Source of the DNA: Collinsella sp.
Lineage (GTDB): Bacteria > Actinomycetota > Coriobacteriia > Coriobacteriales > Coriobacteriaceae
DNA length: 53,606 nucleotides
NCBI GenBank assembly: GCA_022745215.1
Contig: JAIIWC010000004.1
Span: 1 to 53,606, forward strand
Direction of reading: 5' to 3'
The notes beneath the pieces were generated by a model. That model was given only the letters and a program-made list of their open reading frames with translations. It made no database searches and was not told the DNA's origin. Below, piece by piece: positions 1-8,325 of the stretch; the first letter of the stretch is position 1, and the number at the start of each line of letters is the position of its first letter. Both the position numbers and the translations under genes were made by a program.

Positions 1-63
1 GCCCGATATCACGTGTCTCATTTTCGCCAACGGCGTGTCTCATTTTTGAGAATCCGAGATGCC

Positions 64-390
64 GCGGAAATCTTATCCCAGCTCAAAGGCCATTTCTGGG
101 ATGTATTTTCCGTCGAGTGCCTCATCGGGAAACTGCATCCCATTTCAAGCGTCGATTCTGGGACGCACTTTCCCCTTAGACCCTCAACCGGAAACCGCAT
201 CCCACTTTGAGCGCAAATTCCGGGATGCATTTTCCCGTTGGCGCGCCTTTGGGAAAGCGTGTCCCACTTCGAACGCCCAAAGTGGGACGCACTTTCCGCA
301 AAGCGCCTCAACGGGAAACTACGTCCCATTCCAAAGGCAAATTCCGGGACGCATTTTCCGAAAGCCTGCCCATCCGGAAAGCCCGTCCCA
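64..390. repeat. 62-bp tandem hairpin array, about 5.5 units
   Basis: Units begin at 64, 126, 188, 250, 312 and 374, so the period is exactly 62 bp. Each full unit carries two facing motifs, roughly GGGAAAnnGCrTCCCA and its reverse complement TGGGACGCAnTTTCCC, separated by about 16 bp, so every unit can fold as a hairpin. The motif alternates orientation about every 31 bp. Units differ by several substitutions but keep the pairing; the first and last are more diverged, and a weak further copy may lie before 64. The period is not a multiple of three and several frames are open by chance, so this is not a coding repeat. Function unknown. Confidence 0.85.
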
Positions 391-450
391 CTTTGGACGC
401 ATCCGGGCACGGAACCATCGACCTATCAGGCCTCCCATCAATAAAGAGGC

Positions 451-577
451 GTCCTCCCGGACGGCGGGGCACGAAGTTCATCGCGAGTTCCGCACGCAAA
501 GAAGGCCACTTAATGTGGCCTTCGTCTTGCGCAGGACTGTAGAGCAGGGAACTTCGTGCCCCGACGCCCGGGAGGAC
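451..577. repeat. Nested hairpin element, copy 1 (conserved 69-nt core, variable arms)
   Basis: Outer arms 451-479 and 549-577 are inverted repeats matching at 27 of 29 positions. They enclose a 69-nt core (480-548) with an inner hairpin GAAGGCCAC-ttaat-GTGGCCTTC. The same core, 63/69 identical, recurs in reverse orientation at 46113-46181, but there the outer arms are unrelated in sequence. No T-run follows the stem, so it is not a typical terminator. It lies between the 62-bp array and the 3' end of the flavodoxin-like gene. Confidence 0.85.
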
Positions 578-620
578 GTTACATTTAGAAAGATGGGCCG
601 ACCGCCGTCAGCGATGGGAG

Positions 621-1172
621 CTACTCCCCCAACACGGCCTTTTTGGCGGCTGCAGCCATGTTGTCCAGATCCTCCTTGGTGGGATGATCCTTCGCGGCAA
701 CCCAGTTGTCGAGCAGCATCTTAAATCGGGCGTTGTCGGGATCTTGCTCGAGCATGGCCTCGTAGCGCTGCTTGACCGCAGGGCCCATCTTGCCCTGGCA
801 CATTGCCCAGCCCACCAGCTCGGCATCATCGGCCAAATTGGAAGTTACGCGATCGATAATCTGCTGGTAATAGCTCTGGTCGGCGCCAAAACCGCAGGTG
901 CCAAACAGGAACACGCGCTTGCCGTGCAAGGCGGAGAGCAACGCCGCGACCGAAGGCGTGCACGCGCCCTTGTCGCACCAAAAACCGACGAGCACCATGT
1001 CGGCCGCGCAGGCCCCCTGCGCCTCGAGCGCAACCTGATCTGCATCCGCATCGTCACTCAACGCCGCGGCATGGACAAACTCAACGCCCGCAGCCTGCAG
1101 AGCGCGCTTGATCGCACCCGAAACCATCCTGGTATTACCGCTCTTGCTGTTAACCACCAAAGAGCACGTCAT
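621..1172 (-). CDS. Flavodoxin family protein (flavodoxin_3/BilS-like)
   Basis: A small cytoplasmic flavodoxin-fold protein of about 183 residues, likely binding FMN and passing electrons to a partner reductase. The N-terminus has the phosphate-binding loop pattern SKSGNT after the first strand. The central GFWCDKG and FGTCGFG segments and the MCQGKM motif are typical of the flavodoxin_3 group that includes BilS, the partner of bilirubin reductase. No reductase gene lies beside it, so the partner is unknown and the BilS role is only a family resemblance. ATG at 1172 sits about 10 nt from a GAGG ribosome site; a GTG at 1178 is the alternative start. Confidence 0.75.
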   Translation of the reverse strand: MTCSLVVNSKSGNTRMVSGAIKRALQAAGVEFVHAAALSDDADADQVALEAQGACAADMVLVGFWCDKGACTPSVAALLSALHGKRVFLFGTCGFGADQSYYQQIIDRVTSNLADDAELVGWAMCQGKMGPAVKQRYEAMLEQDPDNARFKMLLDNWVAAKDHPTKEDLDNMAAAAKKAVLGE

Positions 1173-1343
1173 AGTCACGTTGCCTCGTTTCCCCCAGAAC
1201 TAAAGCCACTAATGCAATTTATTAGATGAATATCTTAGTACTAACGTGACAGATGTAAACCACCGTCTGTCGATTGGCGACGCAGACGACATCTTTGGAC
1301 AGATTTCGAACAGTATGTACTTCGGATTGAAACCGCCGCAGAA

Positions 1344-1465
1344 CGTTTCACGAATGGCCGAAAAAATGTTTCACAAAACGCCGTCAAATTGTTTCATATA
1401 ATATCGTCAATTTGTTTCACGAAATACCGTCAAATTGTGTCATGGTTTTTCGTCAAAATGTTTTA
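1344..1465. repeat. Six-copy 23-bp direct repeat array
   Basis: The motif TGTTTCA, usually preceded by GTCAAAT, occurs at 1344, 1367, 1390, 1413, 1436 and 1459, exactly 23 bp apart each time (first copy CGTTTCA, fifth TGTGTCA, last TGTTTTA). The stretch is AT-rich against its surroundings and ends about 55 bp before the ATPase start. Constant spacing near two helical turns puts all copies on one DNA face, as in an operator or iteron array. It occupies most of the gap 1173-1519; nothing else is recognised there. Confidence 0.85.
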
Positions 1466-1519
1466 CGCGCTGGTAAGATGATATAAAACAAAATGTTTCT
1501 CTGAATGGCAGGAAGTACG

Positions 1520-2785
1520 ATGACTAGGTATATGAGTAGATGTATCGATCGCTCAATCGAACGCGATCTTGGCATTTTTGGTGCCGTGCTCATTCAGGGA
1601 CCGAAGTGGTGCGGAAAGACGACTACGGCCCAGCGATTCGCAGAATCATCGCTGTCTCTCTCCGACCCTGCCGGAGACTTTGCCGCACTGCAGCTTGCCA
1701 GGATCGACCCAGCTCAAGCAATAGTCGGCGCAACGCCGAGACTCATCGATGAGTGGCAGGAAGAGCCAAAACTGTGGGACGCAATACGTTTCGAATGCGA
1801 TCGTCGGGCCGGTAAGCCAGGGCAGTTTTTGCTTACGGGGTCAGCAACACCAAACGACGCCGACCAACCGATGCACAGCGGCATCGGGCGCATATCACGC
1901 TTACGCATGGAAACAATGACTCTGGCCGAGCTCGGAGTTTCCTCAGGGGCGGTCTCGCTCGAATCGCTGCTTAACGGATGCCCCATCAAAGCGGCACTTG
2001 GATCCATCAACGGCATCGCCGATATCGCCGATTTGCTATGTCGTGGTGGTTGGCCTCAGGCGGTTGGCAAGACGACTGCCGATGCAATGCGTATATCCGC
2101 TGCCTACATCGACGGTGTCTGCGAATCGGATGTTTCGAGGGTTGACGGCGTGAAGCGTGACCCGGAGAAAGTCAGGGCTCTTCTGTCTTCGCTTGCGCGC
2201 AACGAATCCACTCTTGCCGGCGAAAAGTCTCTTGAGAAAGACCTCGGCGGTGATGTATCGAGAAGTACGCTGCGGCGCTATACGGATGCCTTGCGCAGGA
2301 TACATATCATCGATGATATCCCGGCTTGGCATCCGGCGCTCAGGTCTCCGGTAAAGCTGCGGCAGAGTGCGAAAAGGCACCTCGCCGACCCTTCGCTTGC
2401 CGTCGCACTGCTCGGAGCAAATCCGGAGTCATTGGCATCCGACCCGAAGACGCTGGGACTGCTCTTCGAATCCCTCGTCCTGCACGACCTTAAGGTCTAT
2501 GCAGCCGCAAATGACTCATCGGTGTCCCACTACCATGACGCCGACGATCTCGAGGTCGATGCCGTTATACGCAGGCGCGATGGAACTTGGATTGCCGTGG
2601 AAGTAAAACTCGGAAGTCCGCAGATCCCCGAGGCATCTGCAAACCTGCTTCGACTCGAACGCAAACTTGTCGAGCGTGGCGAGAGACCACCCGCGGCCAA
2701 GCTCATCGTCATCGGGTTCGGTATGCCAGCCCATACAACGCCCGAGGGCATTATCGTTGCCCCCGTTGACACACTCGCGCCCTAG
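1520..2785 (+). CDS. AAA ATPase with DUF4143 C-terminal domain
   Basis: A 421-residue P-loop ATPase of the DUF4143 family. The Walker A motif GPKWCGKTT lies near residue 29, a Walker B-like LIDEWQE region follows near residue 77, and the sensor-like LTGSA near 105. The C-terminal part has a PD-(D/E)XK-like pattern (EVDAVIRRRDGTWIAVEVKLG). Family members are common in gut bacteria, often as accessory genes, and their role is not established. ATG 1520 is preferred because AGGAAG lies 4 nt upstream; an upstream ATG at 1505 has no ribosome site. The gene runs towards the ABC genes, leaving 28 bp between stops, and is preceded by the 23-bp array, which may regulate it. Confidence 0.85.
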   Translation: MTRYMSRCIDRSIERDLGIFGAVLIQGPKWCGKTTTAQRFAESSLSLSDPAGDFAALQLARIDPAQAIVGATPRLIDEWQEEPKLWDAIRFECDRRAGKPGQFLLTGSATPNDADQPMHSGIGRISRLRMETMTLAELGVSSGAVSLESLLNGCPIKAALGSINGIADIADLLCRGGWPQAVGKTTADAMRISAAYIDGVCESDVSRVDGVKRDPEKVRALLSSLARNESTLAGEKSLEKDLGGDVSRSTLRRYTDALRRIHIIDDIPAWHPALRSPVKLRQSAKRHLADPSLAVALLGANPESLASDPKTLGLLFESLVLHDLKVYAAANDSSVSHYHDADDLEVDAVIRRRDGTWIAVEVKLGSPQIPEASANLLRLERKLVERGERPPAAKLIVIGFGMPAHTTPEGIIVAPVDTLAP

Positions 2786-2813
2786 CGCTGCATTACATGC
2801 CCCACGGGCTTGC

Positions 2814-4673
2814 TCACTGGGCAAACTGGCTACGGTAGAGCTCGGCATAGAAGCCGTCCGCCGCCAGCAGCTCGTCGTGCGTGCCGCGCTCGATAATCTC
2901 GCCGTCTCGCATGACCAGGATGCAGTCGGCGTTACGGATCGTCGACAGGCGGTGCGCCACGACAAAGCTCGTACGACCGGCCATGAGCTCGTCGAACGCC
3001 GCCTGCACCTGCAGCTCGGTGCGGGTATCGATGCTCGAAGTCGCCTCGTCCAGCAGCAAAATCGCCGGGTCGGTGAGCATGACGCGCGCGATGCACAGCA
3101 GCTGCTTTTGACCCTGGCTAAACGTGCCGCCGTCCTCGCCGATGACCGTATCATAGCCGCCTGGCAGCTGCACGATAAACTTGTGCGCGTGCGCGCGCTT
3201 GGCGGCTTCGATAACCTGCTCGCGCGTGGCTCCCGGACAACCGTAGGCGATGTTTTCGGCCACGGTACCCTCGAACAGCCAAGTGTCCTGCAGCACCATG
3301 CCAAAGGCGCGGCGCAGACTTGCGCGCGTGTAGTCACGCGAGGAACGGCCATCGACCGCAATGCGACCGGCATCGATATCGTAAAAACGCAGCAGCAAAT
3401 TGATGAGCGTTGTCTTTCCGCAGCCCGTGGGGCCAACGAGGGCAAAGCGCATGCCGGGCTTAGCCTCGATGCAGATATCCTGCAGCAGCTTGCGGTCGGG
3501 CACGTAGCTAAAGTCAACATGCTCAAAGGCGACCTCGCCCTGCGGCGCGGCAAGTTCCACGGCGTCCGCCGCATCGGGCTCCTGCTCGCGCGCATCGAGC
3601 AGCGCAAACATGCGGCGCGCCGAGGCATAGGCCGTCTGGATCTGCGTGATGACGTTGGTGACCTCGTTGAACGGCTTGGTGTACTGGTTGGCGTAGGACA
3701 GGAAGATCTGCACGCCGCCCACCGTGAGCGCCGCAGGCACGCCCGTGATCACGCCCACGCAGCCGATCACAGCGACCACGGCATAAATGATGTTATTGAT
3801 AAAGCGCGTGCCGGGGTTGGAGAGCGAGCCCATAAACTGCGCGCGCTCGCCCGCGGTGTAGAGCTCAGCGTTGAGGGCATCGAAGCGCTGCTGAGCACTC
3901 GAGCCATAGGCAAACGCGTCCACGAGCTTCTGCTCGCCCACGTACTCCTCAATATGACCGCCAAGCTGGCCTTGGATACGCTGCTGGGCCGTAAAACTCT
4001 TGTTGGAAAGCTTGGCGATGGCACCGGCTGCAAAAATGGAAAGCGGCGTGACGAGCACCACCACGAGCGTCATGGTCAGGTTAATGGAGAGCATAAACGC
4101 GAGCGTGCCAACGATGGTGATGACGCCGGTAAAGAGCTGCGTAAAGCCCTGCAGCAGGCCGTCGCCCACTTGGTCGACGTCGTTGACCACGCGGCTCATA
4201 AGGTCGCCGTGGGCGTGGCTGTCGATAAAGCTGAGCGGCATGCGGCCGAGCTTGTCGCTCGCCTCCACGCGCATGTCGCGCACCGTTTCGTAGGACAGGC
4301 GGTTAACGCAGTAGCCCTGCAGCCACTGGAAAGCCGCGGCACCTACCACGACGAGCGCGAGTTTGGTAACGAGCGGCAGCAGTGCATCGAAATCCACCTG
4401 GCACGCGGCAACGATCAGGTCGATGCCCTCGCCGATAAGGATAGGCGTGTAGAGCTGCAGAATCACCGAGATGGCGGCGCTCACAAACGATGCTACAAAC
4501 GAAATGCGGTGCGGACGGACGTAGCCCATCAGGCGGCGGGTCACCGCACCCACGGGATAGCGCTCGGGGTCGCCGGGCTGGCGCGAACCGTCGCCCAGGT
4601 CGTTGAGGTTATCGTTACCGGACACGTTGGCCGTCATCGTGGCGACCGAACCGGAAGAAGTATACGGATTCAT
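2814..4673 (-). CDS. ABC exporter half-transporter, catalytic-site subunit
   Basis: A 619-residue fused permease-ATPase of the multidrug/lipid exporter type: six membrane segments in roughly residues 50-330, then the nucleotide-binding domain. Walker A is GPTGCGKTT, Walker B is ILLLDEATSS with the catalytic Glu present, and the H-loop is VVAHRLST. The signature is altered to FSQGQKQ. It starts directly after the stop of the upstream half-transporter (TAA then ATG), so the two are translationally linked and should form a heterodimer with one active ATP site. Substrate unknown; the TipAS-type regulator upstream suggests drugs or peptides. Confidence 0.92.
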   Translation of the reverse strand: MNPYTSSGSVATMTANVSGNDNLNDLGDGSRQPGDPERYPVGAVTRRLMGYVRPHRISFVASFVSAAISVILQLYTPILIGEGIDLIVAACQVDFDALLPLVTKLALVVVGAAAFQWLQGYCVNRLSYETVRDMRVEASDKLGRMPLSFIDSHAHGDLMSRVVNDVDQVGDGLLQGFTQLFTGVITIVGTLAFMLSINLTMTLVVVLVTPLSIFAAGAIAKLSNKSFTAQQRIQGQLGGHIEEYVGEQKLVDAFAYGSSAQQRFDALNAELYTAGERAQFMGSLSNPGTRFINNIIYAVVAVIGCVGVITGVPAALTVGGVQIFLSYANQYTKPFNEVTNVITQIQTAYASARRMFALLDAREQEPDAADAVELAAPQGEVAFEHVDFSYVPDRKLLQDICIEAKPGMRFALVGPTGCGKTTLINLLLRFYDIDAGRIAVDGRSSRDYTRASLRRAFGMVLQDTWLFEGTVAENIAYGCPGATREQVIEAAKRAHAHKFIVQLPGGYDTVIGEDGGTFSQGQKQLLCIARVMLTDPAILLLDEATSSIDTRTELQVQAAFDELMAGRTSFVVAHRLSTIRNADCILVMRDGEIIERGTHDELLAADGFYAELYRSQFAQ

Positions 4674-6530
4674 TTAGCAGCCCTCCTTTGCGCGGGCGGA
4701 TGCGGAGGCAGTCGAGGCGGGCGCGGGCATCGTGCTCCCCTGCTGGCCCTCAAGTTCCTCGCGGCGCAGCTGCGACTGGCAAATCTCGCGATAGAGCTGG
4801 CAGGTCGCGTACAGCTCATCGTGCGTGCCCAGGCCCGCGACCGAACCGTGATCGAGCACGCAAATCATGTCGGCGTCGCGCACGGTCGAGACGCGCTGGC
4901 TCACGATGACGGTCGTCAGCGGCAGCCCGCCCTCGGCGGCACCGCGCACGCTGCGCTCGCGGATGGCGTGGCGAAGCGCCGCGTCGGTCTTAAAGTCGAG
5001 CGCCGAGGCGGAGTCATCCATGACCAGAATCTGCGGCGAGCCCACTAAGGCGCGCGCGATAGTCAGGCGCTGGCGCTGACCGCCGCTAAAGTTCTTGCCG
5101 CCCGCCTCGACCGGGACATCCAGGCCTTGGGGCTTGTTGCGCACGAACTCGCTCGCCTGCGCCATGTCGAGCGCCGCCCAGAGCTCCTCGTCGGTCGCCG
5201 ACTCGTCACGCCAGGTCAGGTTGCTGCGGATAGTGCCGCTCACCAGCGACGCTCGCTGCGGAACGGTCGCGACCACGTGGCGCAGCTGATCGAGCGGCCA
5301 GGTGCGCACGTCGGCGCCCATCACGCTCACGCTGCCAGCGCTCGCATCGTACAGGCGCGGGATAAGCGAAACGAGCGTGGACTTGCCGCTGCCCGTGCCG
5401 CCGATAATACCGAGCGTCTTGCCCAGCGGCAGCTCCAGGGTCACATCGCTCACGGCATTTGCCGCGCCCGCGCCAAACGAAAAACTCGCATGGTCAAAGC
5501 TCAGCGCGGAGACCGGAACAGCGCCACCCGCCAGATCATTCGGCTTGGGCAGCGCGACCGGCTGGTTGTCCTCGTCGGTGATGCTCGGCACGCAATTGAG
5601 CACCTCGTTGATACGCGACGCGCTGGCGCTCGCCTTGGTAAAGACCACGACCAGGTTGGCAACGTACACGATAGAGGTGAGGGTCTGCGTCATGTAGTTC
5701 ACAAACGCCATGACCTGACCCTGCGTGAGCTCGCCCACGTTGACCTGGATGCCGCCCACCCACAGGATGGCGCACACGCCCAGGTTCATCACAAGAAACG
5801 TGACGGGGTTGAGAATCGACGAGAGCTTGCCCACCGCGATGGCAGTATTGGCCTGATCATCGGCGGCCTGGGCAAAGCGCTCGCGCTCGTGGTCCTCACG
5901 CACAAAGGCGCGAACCACGCGGGCGCCCGAAAGCCCCTCGCGGCAAATGAGCGCAATGCGGTCGAGCTTCGCCTGCAACTGCTTGTAATAGGGAATGCAG
6001 CGCGCCATGACAAACCAAAACACCAGGCCGATGGCGGGCGTGCAAATCAAAAAGATGATGCCGAGCTTAAGGTCGATGGCAAGGGCCGCGACCATGGAAC
6101 CCACGGCCAAGAAGGGCCAACGGATGAGCATGCGCACGCCCAGCGCCACGGCAAGCTGCACCTGGTTGACGTCGTTGGTGATGCGGGTGATAAGCGACGG
6201 CGTGCCAAAGCGGTCGAGCTCGGCGTAGCTCAGCTTATTGATGTGCTCGTAGAGCGCGCCGCGGATGTCGGTGCCCATGCCCTGCGAGGTGAGCGCCGCC
6301 ATCTTTTGGCAGACGAGCGTAAACGAGATGCCGATCACAGCCATGGCGGCGAGCACCACGCCGTAACGGACGACGGCGTTCACATCGTGCGCGCCGATGC
6401 CCTTATCGATCATCTGGGCAATCACCAGCGGCGTCATCAGGTCAAAGATCACTTCGATCAACTTGCACGCAGGGCCAATCACCATATACCGGCGATACTT
6501 ACCACCAAAACGCCTGAGCAGCTCAATCAT
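4674..6530 (-). CDS. ABC exporter half-transporter, degenerate-site subunit
   Basis: The 618-residue partner of the downstream ABC gene. It has an N-terminal six-helix membrane domain and a C-terminal ATPase domain with Walker A GGTGSGKST and canonical signature NFSGGQRQR. Walker B ends in Asp instead of Glu (ILVMDDSAS) and the H-loop His is Gln (IVSQRVST). This is the usual asymmetry of heterodimeric exporters: its intact signature completes the active site of the partner, whose signature is altered. The start lies 29 bp after the end of the MerR/TipAS frame, with GGGAG about 9-10 nt upstream of ATG 6530, so regulator and exporter are probably one transcript. Confidence 0.92.
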   Translation of the reverse strand: MIELLRRFGGKYRRYMVIGPACKLIEVIFDLMTPLVIAQMIDKGIGAHDVNAVVRYGVVLAAMAVIGISFTLVCQKMAALTSQGMGTDIRGALYEHINKLSYAELDRFGTPSLITRITNDVNQVQLAVALGVRMLIRWPFLAVGSMVAALAIDLKLGIIFLICTPAIGLVFWFVMARCIPYYKQLQAKLDRIALICREGLSGARVVRAFVREDHERERFAQAADDQANTAIAVGKLSSILNPVTFLVMNLGVCAILWVGGIQVNVGELTQGQVMAFVNYMTQTLTSIVYVANLVVVFTKASASASRINEVLNCVPSITDEDNQPVALPKPNDLAGGAVPVSALSFDHASFSFGAGAANAVSDVTLELPLGKTLGIIGGTGSGKSTLVSLIPRLYDASAGSVSVMGADVRTWPLDQLRHVVATVPQRASLVSGTIRSNLTWRDESATDEELWAALDMAQASEFVRNKPQGLDVPVEAGGKNFSGGQRQRLTIARALVGSPQILVMDDSASALDFKTDAALRHAIRERSVRGAAEGGLPLTTVIVSQRVSTVRDADMICVLDHGSVAGLGTHDELYATCQLYREICQSQLRREELEGQQGSTMPAPASTASASARAKEGC

Positions 6531-6559
6531 GTATAGGCGCTCCCTATCATCATCTCAAT

Positions 6560-7507
6560 TCAATCTGATTCATGATAGTACGGCGAACCAAAGAGATGCG
6601 TAAACAACGCATCACAGAAGTGCTTCAAGCAGTAATAAAAAAACCGCGCAAAAGTTTGGCGTGCACGGCGTCGGCCAAAAAACTGGCACGCGTCGGGCGA
6701 GACCACGTCGTAGTTCGCGCAGAAGCGCTCGTCTACCAGGTACATGTCTACCAGGCCGCAATGGCGCTCGAGGCAGTAGAGCCCCTCGGGGCAGAACAGC
6801 TTGAGCCAGCGCGCGTGCATGTCCACCAGCTGCTGCGCCTCCGGACCGGCGGGGTCGCCGATAGCCAGCGCCACGCCCAGCTGCGTGAGGATGTCCGCCT
6901 GCAGCTGCCGGGCGGCCTCCCACTGCGTGGCAGACATGCCGGCGACCTTTTTGTTGGATGCATCCGCGACCTCGTTGCCCCAACGCTCGCGCACCTCGGT
7001 TCCGTGCTCGCACTCGTTTTCCTCCACGGCCTGCGCGGAGGTGAGCCCGCGGGACTTATTCTTGCGTGCCATGGACACTCCTTCCTCAAGCGAGGCGAGC
7101 ATGGCCACCACCGTGGATATAGCCTGCTCTACCCGCGATTTCTATTTACGTAGCAAGGAGAGTTGCGCGCGCAGCTGGTCGGCGGCGCTGGCGTCCGGAT
7201 CGTGCGGTAGCGTAGATATGGCGCCGAGCGAAAGGCCGTTCATGCGGTAGAGCAGAATGAGCTGCAGCCGGTCCAGGTCCGCGTCCGTGTACGCGCGGTA
7301 CCCAATGGCGGTGCGGGCTGGCACGAGCAGCCCGCGCTCGTCGTACGCGCGCAGTGCCCTCACCGTAGTGCCGGCGATGTGCGCCACCTAGGAGATGGAA
7401 TGGGTGATGGGCGCGGGGGTGTCAGGGGCCGCGTTGTCATGCTGAGCATCGGAGCGCCGAAGGCGCGTAGTCGAAGCATCTCCGTCGAACCCAGAACCAT
7501 CCATCAT
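6560..7507 (-). pseudogene. MerR-family regulator with TipAS domain, interrupted by two in-frame TAG codons
   Basis: One continuous frame runs from ATG 7507 (ribosome site AAAGGAGG 8 nt upstream) to the stop at 6560, broken only by TAG at 7390-7388 and TAG at 7144-7142. Codons 1-39 are a non-conserved leader ending in SIS. The first TAG is followed by the MerR helix-turn-helix (VAHIAGTTVRALRAYDERGLL). The second TAG interrupts the dimerisation helix (LRK, TAG, KSRVEQ), and then the TipAS drug-binding domain runs to the normal end. Both TAGs sit where Gln (CAG) is plausible in relatives, so single C-to-T changes could explain them. Internal GTG starts could still yield separate HTH and TipAS pieces. 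No frameshifts are seen. Confidence 0.8.
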
Positions 7508-7537
7508 GAACGCCCCTCCTTTCTCGCTAACGATTGC

Positions 7538-7568
7538 AGCATATCCCCCGCCCCAAGGGCAGGGTCAA
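7538..7568 (-). promoter_or_regulatory. MerR-type promoter and operator with 19-bp spacer
   Basis: Reading leftward, the -35 TTGACC (7568-7563) and -10 TATGCT (7543-7538) are separated by 19 bp. That spacer holds a dyad of the form CCC.GCCC...GGGC.GGG. An overlong spacer filled by a dyad is the hallmark of MerR-family activated promoters. It lies about 30 bp before ATG 7507, so the regulator is likely autoregulated together with the ABC genes. Confidence 0.75.
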
Positions 7569-7680
7569 GAAAGATTTTCAGGAGATGTCGATGGAACGAC
7601 CCGCAGCCGGTCCGAGAAGGATTAGGGCCGGCTATCGAAAGGAGATTGGCTCCTCCACCAAGCCTGCAGTGCAATTGCAC

Positions 7681-8184
7681 CTAGGCCCATTGCACAAGCC
7701 GTCCGATAAGCAACGGAATATCTATGACTCCGGTTAAGCCTTGGACTTCGCCCTGAAGGTCCTCGAACGACATCATCGAATTAGCATCCTCCGGTGATAT
7801 TAAATGCAGCGTATCCTTATCGGCAACGATAATGATCACGACTTCGACGCCCTCTTTCTTACACACCTTGAGAGCGCTGTAGATGTCAGAACCCAAGCTC
7901 ATTTTATGACGAAATGTAACGCGAACCCTGGAACGCCCTTTGCGGAAATACCCGTTGCAACCTTGCCGCTCATCATCCTTAAACTTGGCATCGATGATCG
8001 AATTGAGCGAAGCATGCACACCCTTGGGAGGCTTCAATCCTGCAGCGATCTTCGTGTCGCACTCGAAGCGGTACTTAGCCGATGCTTCCTCCCAAACGAT
8101 GCCGGAGAAGATCTGAGACGCCTCATGGAGCCCGGAAGTAAAAGGAACCTCTGCCCACGGAGCCGAACTAAACTGGACTTTCAT
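7681..8184 (-). CDS. Hypothetical protein, possibly restriction-endonuclease-like
   Basis: A 167-residue soluble protein I do not recognise with certainty. The middle has a basic strand (RSRVRVTFRHK) followed by a D-x-Y-x-A-L-K helix and a hydrophobic strand (GVEVVIIIVAD), and the end reads DIPLLIGRL. That layout recalls the core of BglII-like PD-(D/E)XK enzymes, but a clear catalytic D...ExK triad is not visible, so this is a weak inference. ATG 8184 is chosen because AGGAAG lies 8 nt upstream; GTG 8193 has no room for one. It is divergent from the DUF262 gene across 141 bp, so the two may share control. Confidence 0.6.
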   Translation of the reverse strand: MKVQFSSAPWAEVPFTSGLHEASQIFSGIVWEEASAKYRFECDTKIAAGLKPPKGVHASLNSIIDAKFKDDERQGCNGYFRKGRSRVRVTFRHKMSLGSDIYSALKVCKKEGVEVVIIIVADKDTLHLISPEDANSMMSFEDLQGEVQGLTGVIDIPLLIGRLVQWA

Positions 8185-8325
8185 GCCTTCCACTTCCTAC
8201 TCAACGGATAAATCCAATGTTTCCCATGCGCTAAATGGTGCCCCTTATCAAATGCACGCGATCAGATGTTTGCCCCAAAGCGATCATGTTGTGAGATCAT
8301 AAGCGCAACGGATTAAGGAGCCGCC

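Noticed and set aside
18..410. Leftward open frame of 130 codons with repeated GKCVPE-like peptides
   Set aside because: It is a by-product of the 62-bp array. The period is not a multiple of three, several frames are open, and no ribosome site is seen.
451..577. Retron msr-msd RNA
   Set aside because: Nested inverted repeats recall a retron, but no reverse transcriptase gene adjoins either copy.
64..1465. CRISPR array
   Set aside because: The 62-bp and 23-bp arrays lack constant repeats separated by unique spacers of typical length, and no cas gene is present.
6560..7507. Recoded TAG in this organism
   Set aside because: Several intact genes in the window end in TAG at the expected family C-terminus, so TAG works as a stop.
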